Made by a program: the position numbers and the translations under genes. The notes under the pieces were generated by a model. That model did not search any database. It saw only the letters and a list, made by a program, of their open reading frames with translations, and was not told the DNA's origin. A stretch of 64,000 bases of DNA, from contig JAULSU010000005.1 in NCBI GenBank assembly GCA_030512335.1, positions 3,844,001-3,908,000 on the forward strand, written 5' to 3'. The DNA is from Immersiella caudata. Its lineage: Eukaryota; Ascomycota; Sordariomycetes; Sordariales; Lasiosphaeriaceae. Positions 33,202-46,028 of the stretch are shown here, one piece after another (position 1 is the stretch's first letter; each line of letters begins with the position of its first letter).

Positions 33202-36200
33202 CTAGCCTAGATCTGCTATCGGCTTGCCAAAGACCATCTCCGCTTCGAGCACACATCCATCGGCCTCCCCATCGTCGAGCGGTCTTGCTAGCAGTCCTTC
33301 CACCATGTCCGCGTCTGGTTCATCTGTCACGAGGGCGCTCATAAATCTCGCGACGCGCCTTTGAAACGAGGCAATTTCACTGGACAGGATGCAGCTATGG
33401 TCGTACTCAAGCCGCATCATGATGGTCGTCTCCGACGCAGCCATGAACTCACACATCAACTTGAACTTGGCGCCCAGGGACCAGGCAAAGCAGGGGTCAA
33501 TACCGGGGACTTGGAGGTTCAGCTGCTTGACCATTGCTGGGTCCAAAAATGTCACCATGATGTCAAACAGCGGGTGATCCGGGTAGTCCGGCGCGACGGA
33601 TACCGCTTGGAGTAGCTGGTGCCACGGGAGTCGATGAGCGAGTGCTGATTGGGTTTCTTGCTGGACGGCTGCAAGAATCGCTGCCGCTTCACTGGTAGTG
33701 CTCTTGGTAGTAGAAGACAGCCCAGCCAAGTGGTGCCGTATGCGAATCGGCAGGGGCTGCAGAAAAAGGCCGACCGTGTCAGCGTGCTCATCCGACTCCC
33801 GGTTCATGAACGGCATGCCCAGTATCACATCCAAACTGGGAGACCGGGCGGAGCCTGGGGCCGAGTCCGAAGAGTGAAGCGCCAGCGCAACAGCGGCCAA
33901 AGCAAGCTGCTGCAAGCTGATAGCCTTGGATGAGGCAACGTATCCCAAAATTCTGCTGCTCGTGCTTTGATTGAAGCGAAATAAGGTCGACCGCCCTCCG
34001 TAGTTCACTCTTTGCTGCTGCGAGCTCTGTACAAGCCGGGGCTGCGCAGGCGCTTCTTCGAGTTGTTGACGCCAAAACTCGCAATGATCCGCCGGAGAAT
34101 CCTCTCCCCATAGCGCTGGATCCGGGTAGACGCCATACTGGGCCGGAAGGTCGCGGCCGTGGTAGGCAGACGATACCTCAGACAGCAAGACCGCCATGGT
34201 AGTGTAATCGGCCACGACATGACTCATGGTTACGATGACACAATCCCGAGCTATCATGACCCTCACAGGCAACTCTTCGCTCAACCTATACGGCCGGTTG
34301 AGCTCGGCCCATGTGTCGATCTTCTGCACACGTTGTGCTCTCGGATAGTACTCGCTCACCCTGCGGCGATGCCTGGGCCGATACGGCCCTCGAACCACAT
34401 GGTATGTGTTCCTGAGAATCTTATGCCGCCGCAGAACTGTGTTGAACGCGTCTTCCAAACGGTCGTGCTCGATCAGTCCTGGCGTGACTCGTCCTACAAA
34501 TCCAACATTGAAGCAAGAGATGCTGCTACCACCAACATGGGACTTATCCAGCCACTCCTGCTCAATGGGGGTAACATCGTCGACTAGATCTACTAGAGTG
34601 GATGTGGGAGGAGGGCGCCGTGCATCCTCCGAGCTGATAATTTGGTCAATGGCGTGTGCCAATGTCTGGATGGTGGTGTTGGAGATGATGGTCTTGAGTG
34701 TAACTGGAACACCGAGTGCCTTGGTAAGATGTCTCGCCAACTTGATTTGCTCCATGGAATACCCTCCCAGATCCACAAAGCTGTCGTCTCTGCTCATGGG
34801 AGTCGTAGCTGGCTTCGCCAGCACTGTGCGAAAAGCAGCAGCTACTGTCCGTTCCAGGTCTGTGGCGAGGGCATGAGATCCGAACCTTTCCCAGTCCTTG
34901 GGCGATGCTGCCTCGGCAGATGCTACGGCTTTGTAGTCAACCTTTCCCGCTGAAGTTGTTGGAATCTTCTCCGCCGAAACGAGATAGGCGGGGATGGCAT
35001 ACCGCGGAAGGGTGTCGGCGATTCGGCTCCGCAGCCAAACGAGGTCCATGCTAGCTGGCTGGACCATGGCGACCAGTTCATCTGGGGCATCGTGACGCAA
35101 GGCAATGGCTACGGCTTGCACTTCCTTGATACAGCGCGTGATTCGAATCTCCAAGTCGTTGAGGTCGAGTCGGTACCCTCTGAGCTTCACTTGGCGATCT
35201 GTGCGCCCGATGCAAACCACCTCGCCGTCTTCGTTCCAATAGCCTAGGTCGCCTGTGTCGTACATCCTTTCACCATTTCCCATGATTGAGTCGGCCTTGA
35301 ATCGCGCCTCAGTCTGCTGCGGCATGCCAAGGTAGCCCTGGGCCACCTGCACACCAGCAAGATGGATGCGTCCAACCATGCCGGGCTGGATGAGACCACC
35401 CCGAGTGCCCAAAATATACAACCGCGTGGTAGGGTTGGGAACCCCGATGGTGACCGGACGGCCTGGGAGGAGCCTCTTGATGGTGGCTCCACAGGTCGCC
35501 TCGGTAGGGCCGTACATATTGAACAACTGAAGCGTTTTGGGAGAGGACCACGTATCCGCGACATGCTGCGGAACAGGCTCGCCGACCAAGTAGACCTGCA
35601 AAGAAAGCAAGCTGTCGTCAGCATACCTTGCCGTTTTCACTGGCAATATGGAATGGAATGCAACCTACCCAACGAAGGTCTGGATGGTCGCCCGGATCAA
35701 GGGCTCTCGCGACGGATGGCGTGAGAATTGCGGAGTGGGCGGCGGCCAGCGGTGCCAACGAGTCGGCACCGGCGGGTAAGACGAGGGTGGCGCCATGGGT
35801 GAGGGCGGAGAAGATCTCGTGGATGCTGCCATCAAAGGCAACAGACATGATTTGCGCGACGCGCACGCCCGGCTGAGCATGGAGGCGGACCTGCAGATCG
35901 CTTTGGAATGCGACCAGGCCGCCATGCGAACACAGTACTGGCTTGGGTACCCCGGTGGAGCCTGAGGTAAAGCAGACGTAGGCAGCGGCCCAGGGCTGCG
36001 CCGAGACTCGACGCGGAAAGAGCGGGCCACATCCATGTTCCGCTGGCAGCAGTGGACCACCGGCCGCTGACTCCACAGAGAAGGACTTTTGGCTTGCGGC
36101 AGGCGTCACCTCCCGCAGCTGTTCGTCATTACCAGCAACAAACACGGATGCTGCGGCTGTCAAAACCATGGTGTCCCGCAGCTGCGGGGGGAGATCAGGG

Positions 36201-38164
36201 TCGAGGGAGCAATAGACGCAACCCGCCTTCAGCACACCCCAGATGGCACCGATCCAGCGAATGGATCGGTCCGAGTGCACGCAGACCACATCACCTGGAG
36301 AGGTCATTGTGGAAAGCTTGGCCGCAACCTGGGCGGACATTTCGTCGAGTTCATGGTACGTGAGTCGTTCGCAACCCTTCTCCACGGCCACGGCATTCGG
36401 GTGCGCCGCAACCACCGCCTCGAAGAGGGTCACCAAGTCTTGCACTACCGAAGACCGAGTTGTCAGGCCGGAAATGCCGTTTCCCCACTTCATCAACCGC
36501 GCGTGCCAGTGACACAAGAGGAGACCGTGCAAGGTAGCGCCCACGGTGGTGTGTAAAGAGGGCTTCGTCAGCTCCCAAATGGCTCGCTCGTAGCACTCAG
36601 CCACCACCAGCATGTCGCGCCGGCAAAAGCGGTCCGGGTGAAATTGGAGCTCAACTTTGCTCAGCCCCCGCACGGTGATGCTGATGGGCACCTGCGAGCG
36701 CTGGGTTGTATACGTCTCGAGCGGACAGAGAGGGTGATTTTTCAGCTCGCTGGGCTCCATCATCTCCACGGAAATGGCCGAGTCGTACTGTCGCGTGAAG
36801 CCATTGGCCGTCGTGGTCCAGCTGAAGGTATCCAGACGGACCAAATCGCGGAACAGGTTGGCAACAAAGGCGCCCATACTCGCTCCTCGATCCAGGCGCA
36901 CGTAGAGCGGCAGGACGTTGATCAGCGGGCCGACGACCTCCAACGACCCGGAAATGTCCAGACTGCGGCCGCTTAGGACAGCCCCGAACACGACGCTGTC
37001 CGAGTCGGTAAAGGCAGCCACCACAAGAGCCCAAGCGGCATAAAAGACAGCAGCGGGGGTGACGTTGGACAGCTTAGCAGCCGCAATCGCAGCCTCGGCC
37101 CCGATTTCAAACACCACTCTTTCCGAACTGGACGTCGGCTCGGCTAGGTTCGTAGCCCCAGCGCTGGCTCCGGCTGCTGGCCCCCTTGAAGCCGAAGGTA
37201 AGAGAAAGGTTCCCGTGGCATCGTCACCGATCCGACTCATCGTCTCGCGCCAGAAGGCGTCGCCATGGCTCTTGTTCGCCGCCTGGTAACATCGCAAATG
37301 GCGGCTCCACTCCCAGAACGAAGGTCCCGGCTCGGCCTTGGCGCCCTTTGCGATATTGCGCACTTTGAGGAGGAGGAGGTGGAGCGACCAAGAATCGATA
37401 AAAGCGTGGTGCACCTGCCAAATGATCTTGGATATGGGCCGGCCGTCCGTGCCGGGATCGCAAGGTGCCATGTCAAGGGAAAAGCCTAGCCACTCGGACT
37501 GGTCTCGCGACCGCGTGGACGAGAGCTCCCTGAACCACGAGCCCTGAAAAATGGCCTCTAGAGCCATGGCTCTTTTCCAGGCCAGGAAGAGAACAGGGAC
37601 GCGCTCGGACGGGTGGTGCTCAACATAGACGATTACATTGGAGCCGCAGTGAGCGTAGGTCTCGTGGATGAGGGAGCCTTGCATTTCCGTCACTAGATCC
37701 ATCACCTCTGAGTCCTGCGGTGGTGGTGGTGGCGGCGGCAGCGAGAAATGGCGAAAATCATGCATATCCCCCTCGTTGAGCAGCAGGAGGGAGTTAGTAG
37801 TCGATGAGGGCGGTGTGGAGCCCGGCGACGGGTCGCTGCCCCGGCTCGGAGAAGACGCATCGGAAGACGGCGGGAAAGATGAGATCTTCTTGGGCATTCC
37901 CAAATCCGGAGAATCGGCGGGAAGAAGGAGCGTAAGAGGGCCCAGCACGTCGGTCAGGCAGGGCGCGGTGAAGAGGCTCTCTCTTGTGACGTGGCATCCT
38001 TGGGCCTTGAGGCTGGATGTGAGCAGCACCGCTTTGAGGGAGTCCCCGCCGTTGGCGACGAAGCTCGCGTCGAGGTCGATATCACATAAACTTCGCGCGA
38101 GGACCTCGGACAAGCGGTTGAGGACTTGGCGGTCGACTTCATGTTCAAGAGTAACGTCATCCAT
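33202..38164 (-). CDS. ETP-type NRPS, T-C-A-T-C (GliP-related, lacking first A and last T)
   Basis: Exons 38164-35669 and 35595-33202 give 1629 aa; the intron (phase 0) falls inside the A domain. Domains: T1 (GGDSLKA, Ser about 42), Ser/Pro-rich linker, C1 (HHAFIDSWS, about 252), A (about 575-1080; CFTSGSTGVPKP, AFDGSIHE, NMYGPTEATCG, YDTGD, VKLRGYR, SAGKVD), T2 (GGYSMEQ, Ser about 1112), C2 (SHVVADYT at about 1290, first His replaced by Ser). Known GliP/SirP are A-T-C-A-T-C-T and make a cyclic dipeptide. Here the protein starts at T1 and ends right after C2 (KPIADLG). The 430 bp upstream contain no A domain and no T domain follows. One A domain could load both carriers (homodipeptide, as expected for Phe-Phe ETPs) or A1 comes from elsewhere. 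The surrounding gli-type genes leave little doubt about the pathway type. Confidence 0.9.
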
Positions 38165-38593
38165 GACAAGTAGTGCTAATGTGTCTGCTGATGTTGAACT
38201 GCATGGGTCAGTAAGAGGACGTCATGAGTATCTTTACATGATGTTTGTTCTTCAGGGGGCTGTATAGATAGGTTGCTAGCGTTCAGACGAGTGGGAGGGG
38301 GACGGTAGGTAGGCCGGCAGAAGGCCGGAGGCCGAGCGTGGAGCTATGTGCCTGGCAGCGCCCGTACTGACCTGACATGTTGAAGTCGCTAGACACCCGG
38401 GCCCCCTTGCGGCTGCCAACACTTGCTGACAAGGTAGCGGACCGTTGGCATACTAACTGGGTCGTTCCGCATGGGGCGGCTTCGGGAAATGGGAAACTGC
38501 AAGCTGCTCATCATATTTTCCTCCAATTCCAAACTACATCGGTAGTAGCAGTTGCTCATGTAAGCTCTGTACGCGCGGTTCCAACTGTACTAC
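38165..38593. other. Intergenic: NRPS promoter
   Basis: About 430 bp upstream of the NRPS start, with no coding potential for a missing A domain. The frame upstream of the ATG stays open for some 18 codons, so a slightly earlier start cannot be excluded. Confidence 0.6.
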
Positions 38594-40202
38594 CTAGTTT
38601 ACGTTCCTCATGGAACCGGCCTCGGCCAACAGCGACCGCTGCTCTTGAGTCCAGACATGAGGGATTTGGTCAAAGAGAGGAACCGCCTTCCTCTCCTGGA
38701 GTTTCATCGCCGCCTCCTCTACCTCTCTCATCACGCGAATGAGGTTAAGCCCCAAAACTTGGGCCAAATCTTTTTCGCTCAGTCCCCGGCTGGCCAACTC
38801 GGCCACAAGCTGCGGATACCGCGTGACATCCTCGAGGCCCTCGGGGCCATTCAACATGCCGTCGAAATCCGAGCCTATGCCCACATGAGCATATCCGATT
38901 CGGTTTCCAGCGTACAGGATATGTTCTACGACATCCTGGAGCGTTGCTTTCTTACCTCTACCGGGCTCAACGAGCGAGGGGAGGAAGCAGATCATGATGA
39001 TGCCACCATTTTGCTTGAGCTCATCCAAGATTTGATCGGTTACATTGCGAGGATGGGGACAGAGCGCGTAGCTGAGAAGGTGGCTCGTTAGCCCGAAACT
39101 GAATACTGAGATTGACTGACTGTGACCTTGGGCAAAGTTAAGTACCTACCACGACGAGTGGGAAAAGATGACTGGAGCTGTTGAGATGGAGAGAACGTGA
39201 CCCTGGGCGTCGTGGCTGGTATGCGAGAGATCGATCATCCTGGAGGCATGTCAATTGGTTGGTTTGACGAAGAAGATTGGACGGTGAAGGCTTACATTCC
39301 GATGCGGTTCATTTCGTTGATCACCTCGCAACCCGCTGCGGACAGGCCATGGAACACAGGGGCTTTGGAGGTCTAGGAGTTAGAAGTGATCAGTTGGTGA
39401 ATCAAGTAATTTGTGGGCAGGTATTTGAAGCACATGCACCTACAGCTGAATCGACATAGCGGTTGTTGGCGTCGTGGCAGAGGGTGACGTACCGGACGCC
39501 CAAGCGGTAGAGCATCCGCAGCACGCTCGCACTGTTGGCGATCTGGTGAAGGCCTTCGACGCCGATGAGGCTGGCGATGCGGCCATTTTTGAAAGTAGAA
39601 AGAATGCCGCTCGAATTATCTACGAACTCGAACGTTTCGGAGTGCAAGGCGAAGATGGTGTGAAGGAGGTCGATCTGCTGGAGCGTGGTCCGCAATGTGT
39701 CCAGAAGCGGCGTCGTCGAGAAGTCGTCATCCTTGCTCGGGCTGTGCGCCTCGCATCCATGTGTTAGCAGCCGGCGGCACTGAGAGGCCACAGGCCCTAT
39801 TCCCACCCGCCCAGGGGGTCACAAGGCAACACTGACCAGGGAACAAAGGCACTCCAAAACTGGCACCCGACGCGGCTCTTCTTGAACCGTCCAAGATCAG
39901 TCTGGCCAATCGGCATGTCTTGTAGCTCCCTGAGGCCCGAGTCGTCAAGTTGATTTTGCAGCCAGCCTCGAACCATCCAGGCAAAGTCATTGTGCCCGTC
40001 TGGAGCAACAGCAAAGTCCAAGTCAGCCAACACCCTACGAAAAGCATCCTAACAAGGCAAGAAGTTCAAAAAGTGTGTGAGAGGTAAGGTAGGGTTGCGG
40101 ACCAACAAGTGGAAATTTGCGGAGCAGCTGGTCGACATCAACGACGCCGTTGCCAGACACGGGCACAGGCACAGGCACAGAAGCAGCGCTGGCGACGTTC
40201 AT
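38594..40202 (-). CDS. gliJ: GliJ-like membrane dipeptidase (peptidase M19)
   Basis: Six exons (40202-40103, 39999-39837, 39741-39444, 39372-39296, 39239-39150, 39071-38594) sum to 1206 nt, 401 aa. Splicing restores the M19 metal-binding VDGHNDFAW, then FKNGRIASLIGVEGLHQI (bridging Glu), MMIDLSHTS and finally YAHVGIGSDFDGM. M19 enzymes bind two zinc ions. GliJ removes glycine from the Cys-Gly stubs left after gamma-glutamyl removal from the bis-glutathione adduct. The first donor is GT-CCGC, a weak site, but it alone gives the conserved motif in frame. Divergent in order but not strand from GliK, which is 190 bp away. Confidence 0.88.
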
Positions 40203-40392
40203 GGTGGACGGGAATATGGGATGATGGCGAAAGATAGGTTGGGGAAGGGGCAGTCTGCCTGCCCAGGTGGGGACTCTTGGAAAGTGATTGCCTCACAGCA
40301 GCTATTTATTAGTACCTGGCCGACATGGAGTCAAGGCAAACACTTGGGCCAGTCTGACAAGGCGTATAATAAGATAGAGGAAAGCTAGAGAA

Positions 40393-41230
40393 CTATTGCG
40401 TCAAAACTCCCCCGTCGCAGCGCCACAAGCTGCGGTGGATTGTGTCATGATAGAGCCACATTGTCCTGAACAAGATGTTGACGGCAGCCGGCGCCCACTC
40501 CGGCGTATTCCCGTCCCCGGCGCTTGCCTTGATGCGCTTCATGGTAACAACCAAGATGGGATGCCAAAAGCCCAAAAACAATCTGACGGCGCAGAACTGG
40601 CGAATCCAACCCAAACGCGGCGGCGAGTAGCTGGGCAGCGAGTGTAGGTACTGCACATAGTGCGGCGGAAGGGTGCGCTCGACGGCTCCGTCAATGAGCA
40701 AGTTCTTTGCCAAGGGAGTTTCGTCAGCGAATGCATGCGCGCTGTGATTGATTGGTGTGTTGTGGGACCCCTACCATGTAACGCGCGCTTGGGAGGCGAG
40801 CAGGCCGAAAGGGGAACCGAGCTGTGAAGGATTTCACCTCCAGACGCTGCTCGGTGGGACGCCCCACATTTCTGCCATCGGTGTCCGCGTGCTGCGTATC
40901 GGCCTCCGAAATGACTTGGGCCTCCAAGTCAAGCTCCTGATAAGCAGTCCCGGCTCCTTCGGTGACCTTGAGCCGGTGGTAATCCGCGGCTGAGAGTCGG
41001 TAGGCTACCCCATGCACCTGGGGTCCGCTGTGGTGCGTCGGTCGCCGCTGGATTCCGGCCATGGCCGGCTCGGTGAAGGGCACGCCGAAAACGTCGAAGA
41101 CGAGGACATGGGTCTCAACCAACGCGTTCTTGGCATCCAGCGGAGTCAGGCCGCGCCGCACCATGACAGCTGGCGACATGTTGGAACCATAGGCGAAATA
41201 CCACACGGCCTCCTCGGTGTTGTCGCCCAT
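40393..41230 (-). CDS. gliK: GliK-like gamma-glutamylcyclotransferase
   Basis: Exons 41230-40775 and 40704-40393 give 255 aa, phase 0. The N-terminal WYFAYGSNMS is the substrate-binding loop of the gamma-glutamylcyclotransferase-like fold. HGVAYRLSAADYHRLKVTEG holds the expected acidic residue, and the C-terminus NLLIDGAVERTLPPHYVQYL fits GliK proteins. GliK removes the gamma-glutamyl groups of the bis-glutathionyl intermediate before GliJ acts. It has a short divergent promoter (250 bp) with the P450 at 41485. Confidence 0.88.
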
Positions 41231-41484
41231 CTCTGCAAGTCGCTTTCTACACGTAGTCGTTGAAGAAGAAGCAGAAGCAGAAAAAAAGAACAAGAAGGGT
41301 GGCACCCAATGCCACATGTAAACGGTACGCTAGGCTTGCTGTGTACCACTCACTAACCGCCCCGGCGCGAGTACTGGCTTCAGTTTCAGAGCTTCTCCTT
41401 TGTACTCTCCCCGATAAGAACTTCTCGATAGCAGCGGGCCGAACTTCTAGTCCCTTTTACCTTTGTACCTACCTAGTCTTGGAA
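41231..41484. promoter_or_regulatory. Divergent promoter: GliK-like / P450
   Basis: 254 bp between two divergent starts of ETP genes; an AG-rich run (gaagaagcagaagcag) at 41261-41300 lies in it. Confidence 0.5.
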
Positions 41485-43259
41485 ATGTCCCTTCCCGTCG
41501 CTCGAGTTCTAGGACGACTACATGCGATCCAGGAATGCGTCATGGAGTCTTTGGCTTGGAAAAACCTGATGGCGCTGTCGGACAGTCTCCCGGTAGACCC
41601 GACTGCGCTGTGGGCCGCCGGGGCTGCTGTGATCCTCACATGCCTCTCAGCATTCTTCACCCTCATCAAGTCAAAGGCCACAGCTAAGCATGGAAGCAAG
41701 CTGAAAGTGTTCAAGGTCACTGGAAACAATGTCGTCGAGGTCTTGGAAGAGGCACACCGTCAAGTGAGTTGTCCGTGCGCGTACATGAAATTCCGACTTG
41801 AGATGTGGGGGTCTCGACAGTTGATCAATCTGGACTACTAACCGCGAGTCGCAAAAAGTGTCCCGAGGAGCCCTTCATGCTCTCTCTTCCTGGCATGGAC
41901 ATGGCTGTGCTCCCTAAATCGGAAATCGAGACCATCCGCAGCCTGCCCGAGACCGAGGTATCCATCAAAAAACACCACTACGATGTGTTCTTGGGCGAAT
42001 ACACGTACATGGGCACCAAGGCAGACGAGTTCGACAACGCTATGCGCTACGTGCTCACCCGCAACACGCCGACGGTCCTGGCCTCGTTTGTCGCCGAGGT
42101 CGAGCATGCCGTCAGCCAGAATATTGGGCCCTGTAAGGACTGGACCAAGGTGAAGCCGCGGCACGCCATGTCGCGCATTGCTTCCCTCATGTCCGGCCGA
42201 GCTTTTGTCGGGCTTCCGCTGAGCCGCGATGAGGACTGGGTGGAAGCGACGGTAAACTACACGCAGAACGTGTCCTGGGCGTGGATGATTTTGCACATCC
42301 TCCCCAAACCCATCCGCTTCCTCGTCGCCCCGCTATTACCCCAAGTCCGGTCGCTGAAGCGGCAGAGGGCCATCAACGAGGAGAAGCTGGCGCCCCTGCT
42401 CGCCGCCAAACAGAAGGAGCAAAATGGGCAAAATGGCAGATCCAAGAAAGCAGCAGACAAAAGCGCAGGAACGGAAAAGTCGCCTGGCGGCGACCTGGTG
42501 GACTGGTTTGTCTCCCAGTACCGTCACCCACCTTCCGTCCGGGAGCTAGGACGCGACCAACTCTTGGCCACGTTCGCATCCATCTACAATCTCAGCAACG
42601 CGCTGAGCTACATCTTGTTCGATCTCGCCGCAACCAGCCCGGAAGACGTCGAGGCCATGCGGGACGAAGTGCGAGCCGTGCTGGCCGAAAGCGGCGGCGT
42701 CATCGACAAGAACGCCCTGGTCAAGCTGCGGAAGCTCGACAGCTTCGCCAAAGAATCCCAGCGGCTCAGCCCTCCATCCCTGGGTGTGTTACCCATTTTA
42801 TCTCTATCTTTAATTAAACCAAAGTTGACCCCGACCCTAGTAAACATCCCCCGCATCGTCACAAACCCGCAGGGTCTCAAGACCTCAACTGGCCACCTGA
42901 TCCCCGCAGGAACGCGCATGACCATCAACAGCCACGCCATCAACCAAGACCCCGAAGTCTACCCCGACCCCACCCGGTTCGACCCCTTCCGCTTCTCCCG
43001 GCTGCGCGACCTCCCCGGCAACGAGCTTAAGTTCCAGCACGCATCCACCGGGCTGGACAACATCAACTTTGGCCATGGCCTCTGGGCCTGTCCCGGCCGC
43101 TTCTTCGCCAACGCCGAGATCAAGGTCGTGCTGGCCCATCTTCTCGTGCGCTACGACATCGAGAACACGCCTGGCACCCGGCAGAGCTGGCAGAGGCATT
43201 ACGGCTTGGCCATACTGCCGGATAGCGAGGCTGAAGTGCTGATCAAGGCGCGGGCTTGA
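41485..43259 (+). CDS. Cytochrome P450 (GliC-like)
   Basis: Exons 41485-41763, 41859-42783 and 42841-43259 give 540 aa. The last intron is 57 nt, a multiple of three without a stop. Removing it joins SQRLSPPSL to VNIPRIVT, as the family requires. An N-terminal membrane anchor (ALWAAGAAVILTCLSAFF) is followed by FMLSLPGMDMAVLP, the K-helix KESQR, and the heme loop FGHGLWACPGRFFANAE. The I-helix has no canonical DTT (NLSNALSY), as known for some ETP P450s. GliC-type enzymes oxidise the diketopiperazine before glutathione addition. This assignment rests on overall appearance and on its position beside GliK, and is moderate only. Confidence 0.88.
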
Positions 43260-44070
43260 TTTACGTTGGAATGTGGGGAGTCTTGGGAAGAAATGGTGGT
43301 GGAAACTGCTTTTTCTTTTCTTTTCTTTTTTTTTTTGGTTGGAATATCATGCTTTCTTTTGGACAATTTTAGTAGTGTTTCTGGGGAATCTACCTAGGTA
43401 CTCTTACATGCCTGCCTCTTGTGACTCGTCGGGTGTGGAAAACTTTGTTCTTACAACGCCATGCCCGGCGTTCAGTCATCAAATTTGAGTTTCCGAAAAT
43501 AATTCCTGTGTCACGCTAAACAGCTACGGCGCACAGAACCTTGAAAAAGAAATTAAAATAGGGGAGAAACCTCTGCCGTCTTCATGTCTCCACCTTCCTC
43601 TTCATCACCTAATAACCACGGATCGCACATCACACCACATGCAACATGATAACAACTATCACTAATTACGATGATGATCACGGGTACTTGCACCGTTGAC
43701 CACCTACAACTTTGGCCTTACCATCGAAGAACCTGGTTGCTTCTTTTGATGGCACAACACCATGACCGCCTTAGCCTCTCTCAAAGCAGTGTCACGGGGA
43801 GCTCGAGCTTGCACCTGGCATCATGAAGATCAATCCCGATGTCACCCAGCTACATACCGTACATACACATAATTAAACGAGGATCTCTGCTGTTATCTTC
43901 TCGTCAAAAACCACCACATCAACCCGGGAAGGCCAACAACCACCGTCCGCACAGTTTAACGGCACAGAGAGAGAGGAATGTATGATCATGCCTTGGGTGC
44001 CTTCCTCGATGAGGGACCACCCATGCATATCTCCTACAATATACAACACGGCCAATCTCATCAGGTCCCC
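43260..44070. other. Convergent intergenic region
   Basis: About 800 bp between the converging P450 and MFS genes. A T-rich run at 43308-43340 follows the P450. No gene is supported. Confidence 0.5.
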
Positions 44071-46028
44071 CTATTCTGCCGTCTCCGCCTCTCTGTCACT
44101 CGTCACCACCGCCTTCTCAGCCGGCGCAGAGGCCTCGTCATCGATCACGGCTGTCTTCCCCTTGATGCTAGTCCAGCTGAAGCAAGCGGCCGTGACAAAT
44201 GTGCCGGCTGCACACGCTACAGATATAAAGTACGAGTAGCGCAGGCCAGTGAGGAACGCGTTCAGCACGGCATCGAGCGCCTGCTCCTGCTGCAGCATAG
44301 AGAGGATGTCGCGGATCTGACTAGCACCGCTGTTGATGAAGATTTGGCCGTCGAGCTGCGGGGTATCGCGCTGGATGCTGCTGAGGAGGCCGTTTTGGAA
44401 AACCGTCTGGGCAACCGCGATGAAGACAGCTCCGCCTAGGCTCTGGAAGACCTGCACACATGCGCTGGCCACTGGCACGTCTTCAAGCGGCAGCGTGGCC
44501 TGCACGACGAGGATGGGGATCTGGAATCCTGCTCCCTACAGTGCATCGTTTCTGGTTAGCTGTTGCTCCTGTTGCTTTTCATCACTTCATCTTCTACTTA
44601 CCAAGCCCAATCCTGCTAGCACTTGATACCCTAGCCATTCGCTTGTAGGCGAGTCGAGGTCCAAGGTGGTGATAAGGCCGCAACCGACGGTGAACATGAC
44701 CATGGATGGTAGGACGACGGGATTATAGTAACTAAACGCTGTGATGAGGCCGCCGCCGACAATCGACGTCAACACACACGAAAGAAGCAAGGGCAGCAGT
44801 TTGAGGCCGGCTTGAACGGCTGTATTGCCTTGTACGGCCTGGAAGTATAGAGCTGGAAATAATGAGTTAAGAAACCAGAGTCAACAATTAAGACGGCGGT
44901 CTCTGATGAGGCTATGGACTTACACAGGTAGTATATCAGGGGGAAAAATGCGGCGCCAAAAAGGGTGGAAAAGAGCATGGCGCATGCAATATCCTTCGTC
45001 TTGAAGAAGCGCGGCGGCAGTATACCGGCGTCGCCTTTCCAGATCTCGACGCCGGCGAAGACGATGCCCATAAGAGCAGAGCCAACAAACAGTCCGATGA
45101 TTTGGGAACTATCCCATGCATATTGAGTACCGCCCCACTGGAGTGCCAGGAGAAGGCAGATGAGGGCTGGGACGAGAATCGAAGCGCCGATCAGATCAAG
45201 TTCTGTCAATCGCTTGAGGAAGCTTAGGCCCTTAGGGTTGTTAACCCGGTTGATCTGCAGGAGGGTAAAGATGAAGGCCATGGCTAGGCCACCGATTGGC
45301 AAGCTAATAAAGCAGAGAGAAGTAAGTATCAGCCCTGGCTCGCAGCGCTCCCAGCGCGAAGCATTCATGACTTACTTGATGTAGAAACACCACCGCCATG
45401 TTACTCTGTCTGTGAAGGCGCCGCCCATCAATGGCCCGGCGACAGACGCAATCCCCCACATGCCACCGATCAGACCAAGGCCCAAAGGCCTCTGGCGAAG
45501 TGGCAACGTGTACGCCACGATGACAATGCCGCCGGAAAACAGGCCAGCCGAGCCCATCCCAGCAATAGCGCGGCCTACGATAAAAACCGTAGACGACGGT
45601 GCCACAGCGCATATCAGACTACCAATCTCGAAGATGATGATGGCGCCGATGTAAGTAAGCTTGATATCAAAGGCGCGATAGATGGATCCAAAGATGGGCT
45701 GCAGTGCCGTTGCAGTGAGCAGATAGGCCGAGCCGTACCAGCCTATGTCGCGCACGGACTGGAACTCGGTGGTGATTGCACCCAAGGCAGGCGCGATGAT
45801 GGTCTGGTCCAGCGCCACGACGAAGACGGTTAGGCAGAGCGACGCGATGATGATCCAGAGCTTCAAGCCCTGGGGGTAGTCGCGCGTGGAGTCGGTCGAG
45901 TTGCGCCGCCCAAGAGTCTCGCCGTCTTGCTTGGGGGGCTGCGGGGTGCCGCCATTGCGCTGCGACGTTTTTTCGATTTCTGTCTCCGTTGTCGAGGCGC
46001 CCATCTTGTTAGCGCAAGCGCCGCTCAT
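44071..46028 (-). CDS. gliA: MFS multidrug efflux pump (GliA-like, 14-span DHA family)
   Basis: Exons 46028-45376, 45303-44924, 44852-44602 and 44535-44071 give 582 aa; phases agree at all three junctions. After a polar N-terminus come FVVALDQTIIAPALGAIT (motif D1 region), GRAIAGMGSAGLFSGG (motif C-like), WRWCFYINLPIGG across intron 1, and GLGLGAGFQIP across intron 3. GliA-type pumps export the ETP across the plasma membrane and contribute to self-resistance. It shares a 690 bp divergent promoter with the second GliT-like gene, which is a sensible pairing of two protection functions. Confidence 0.9.
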
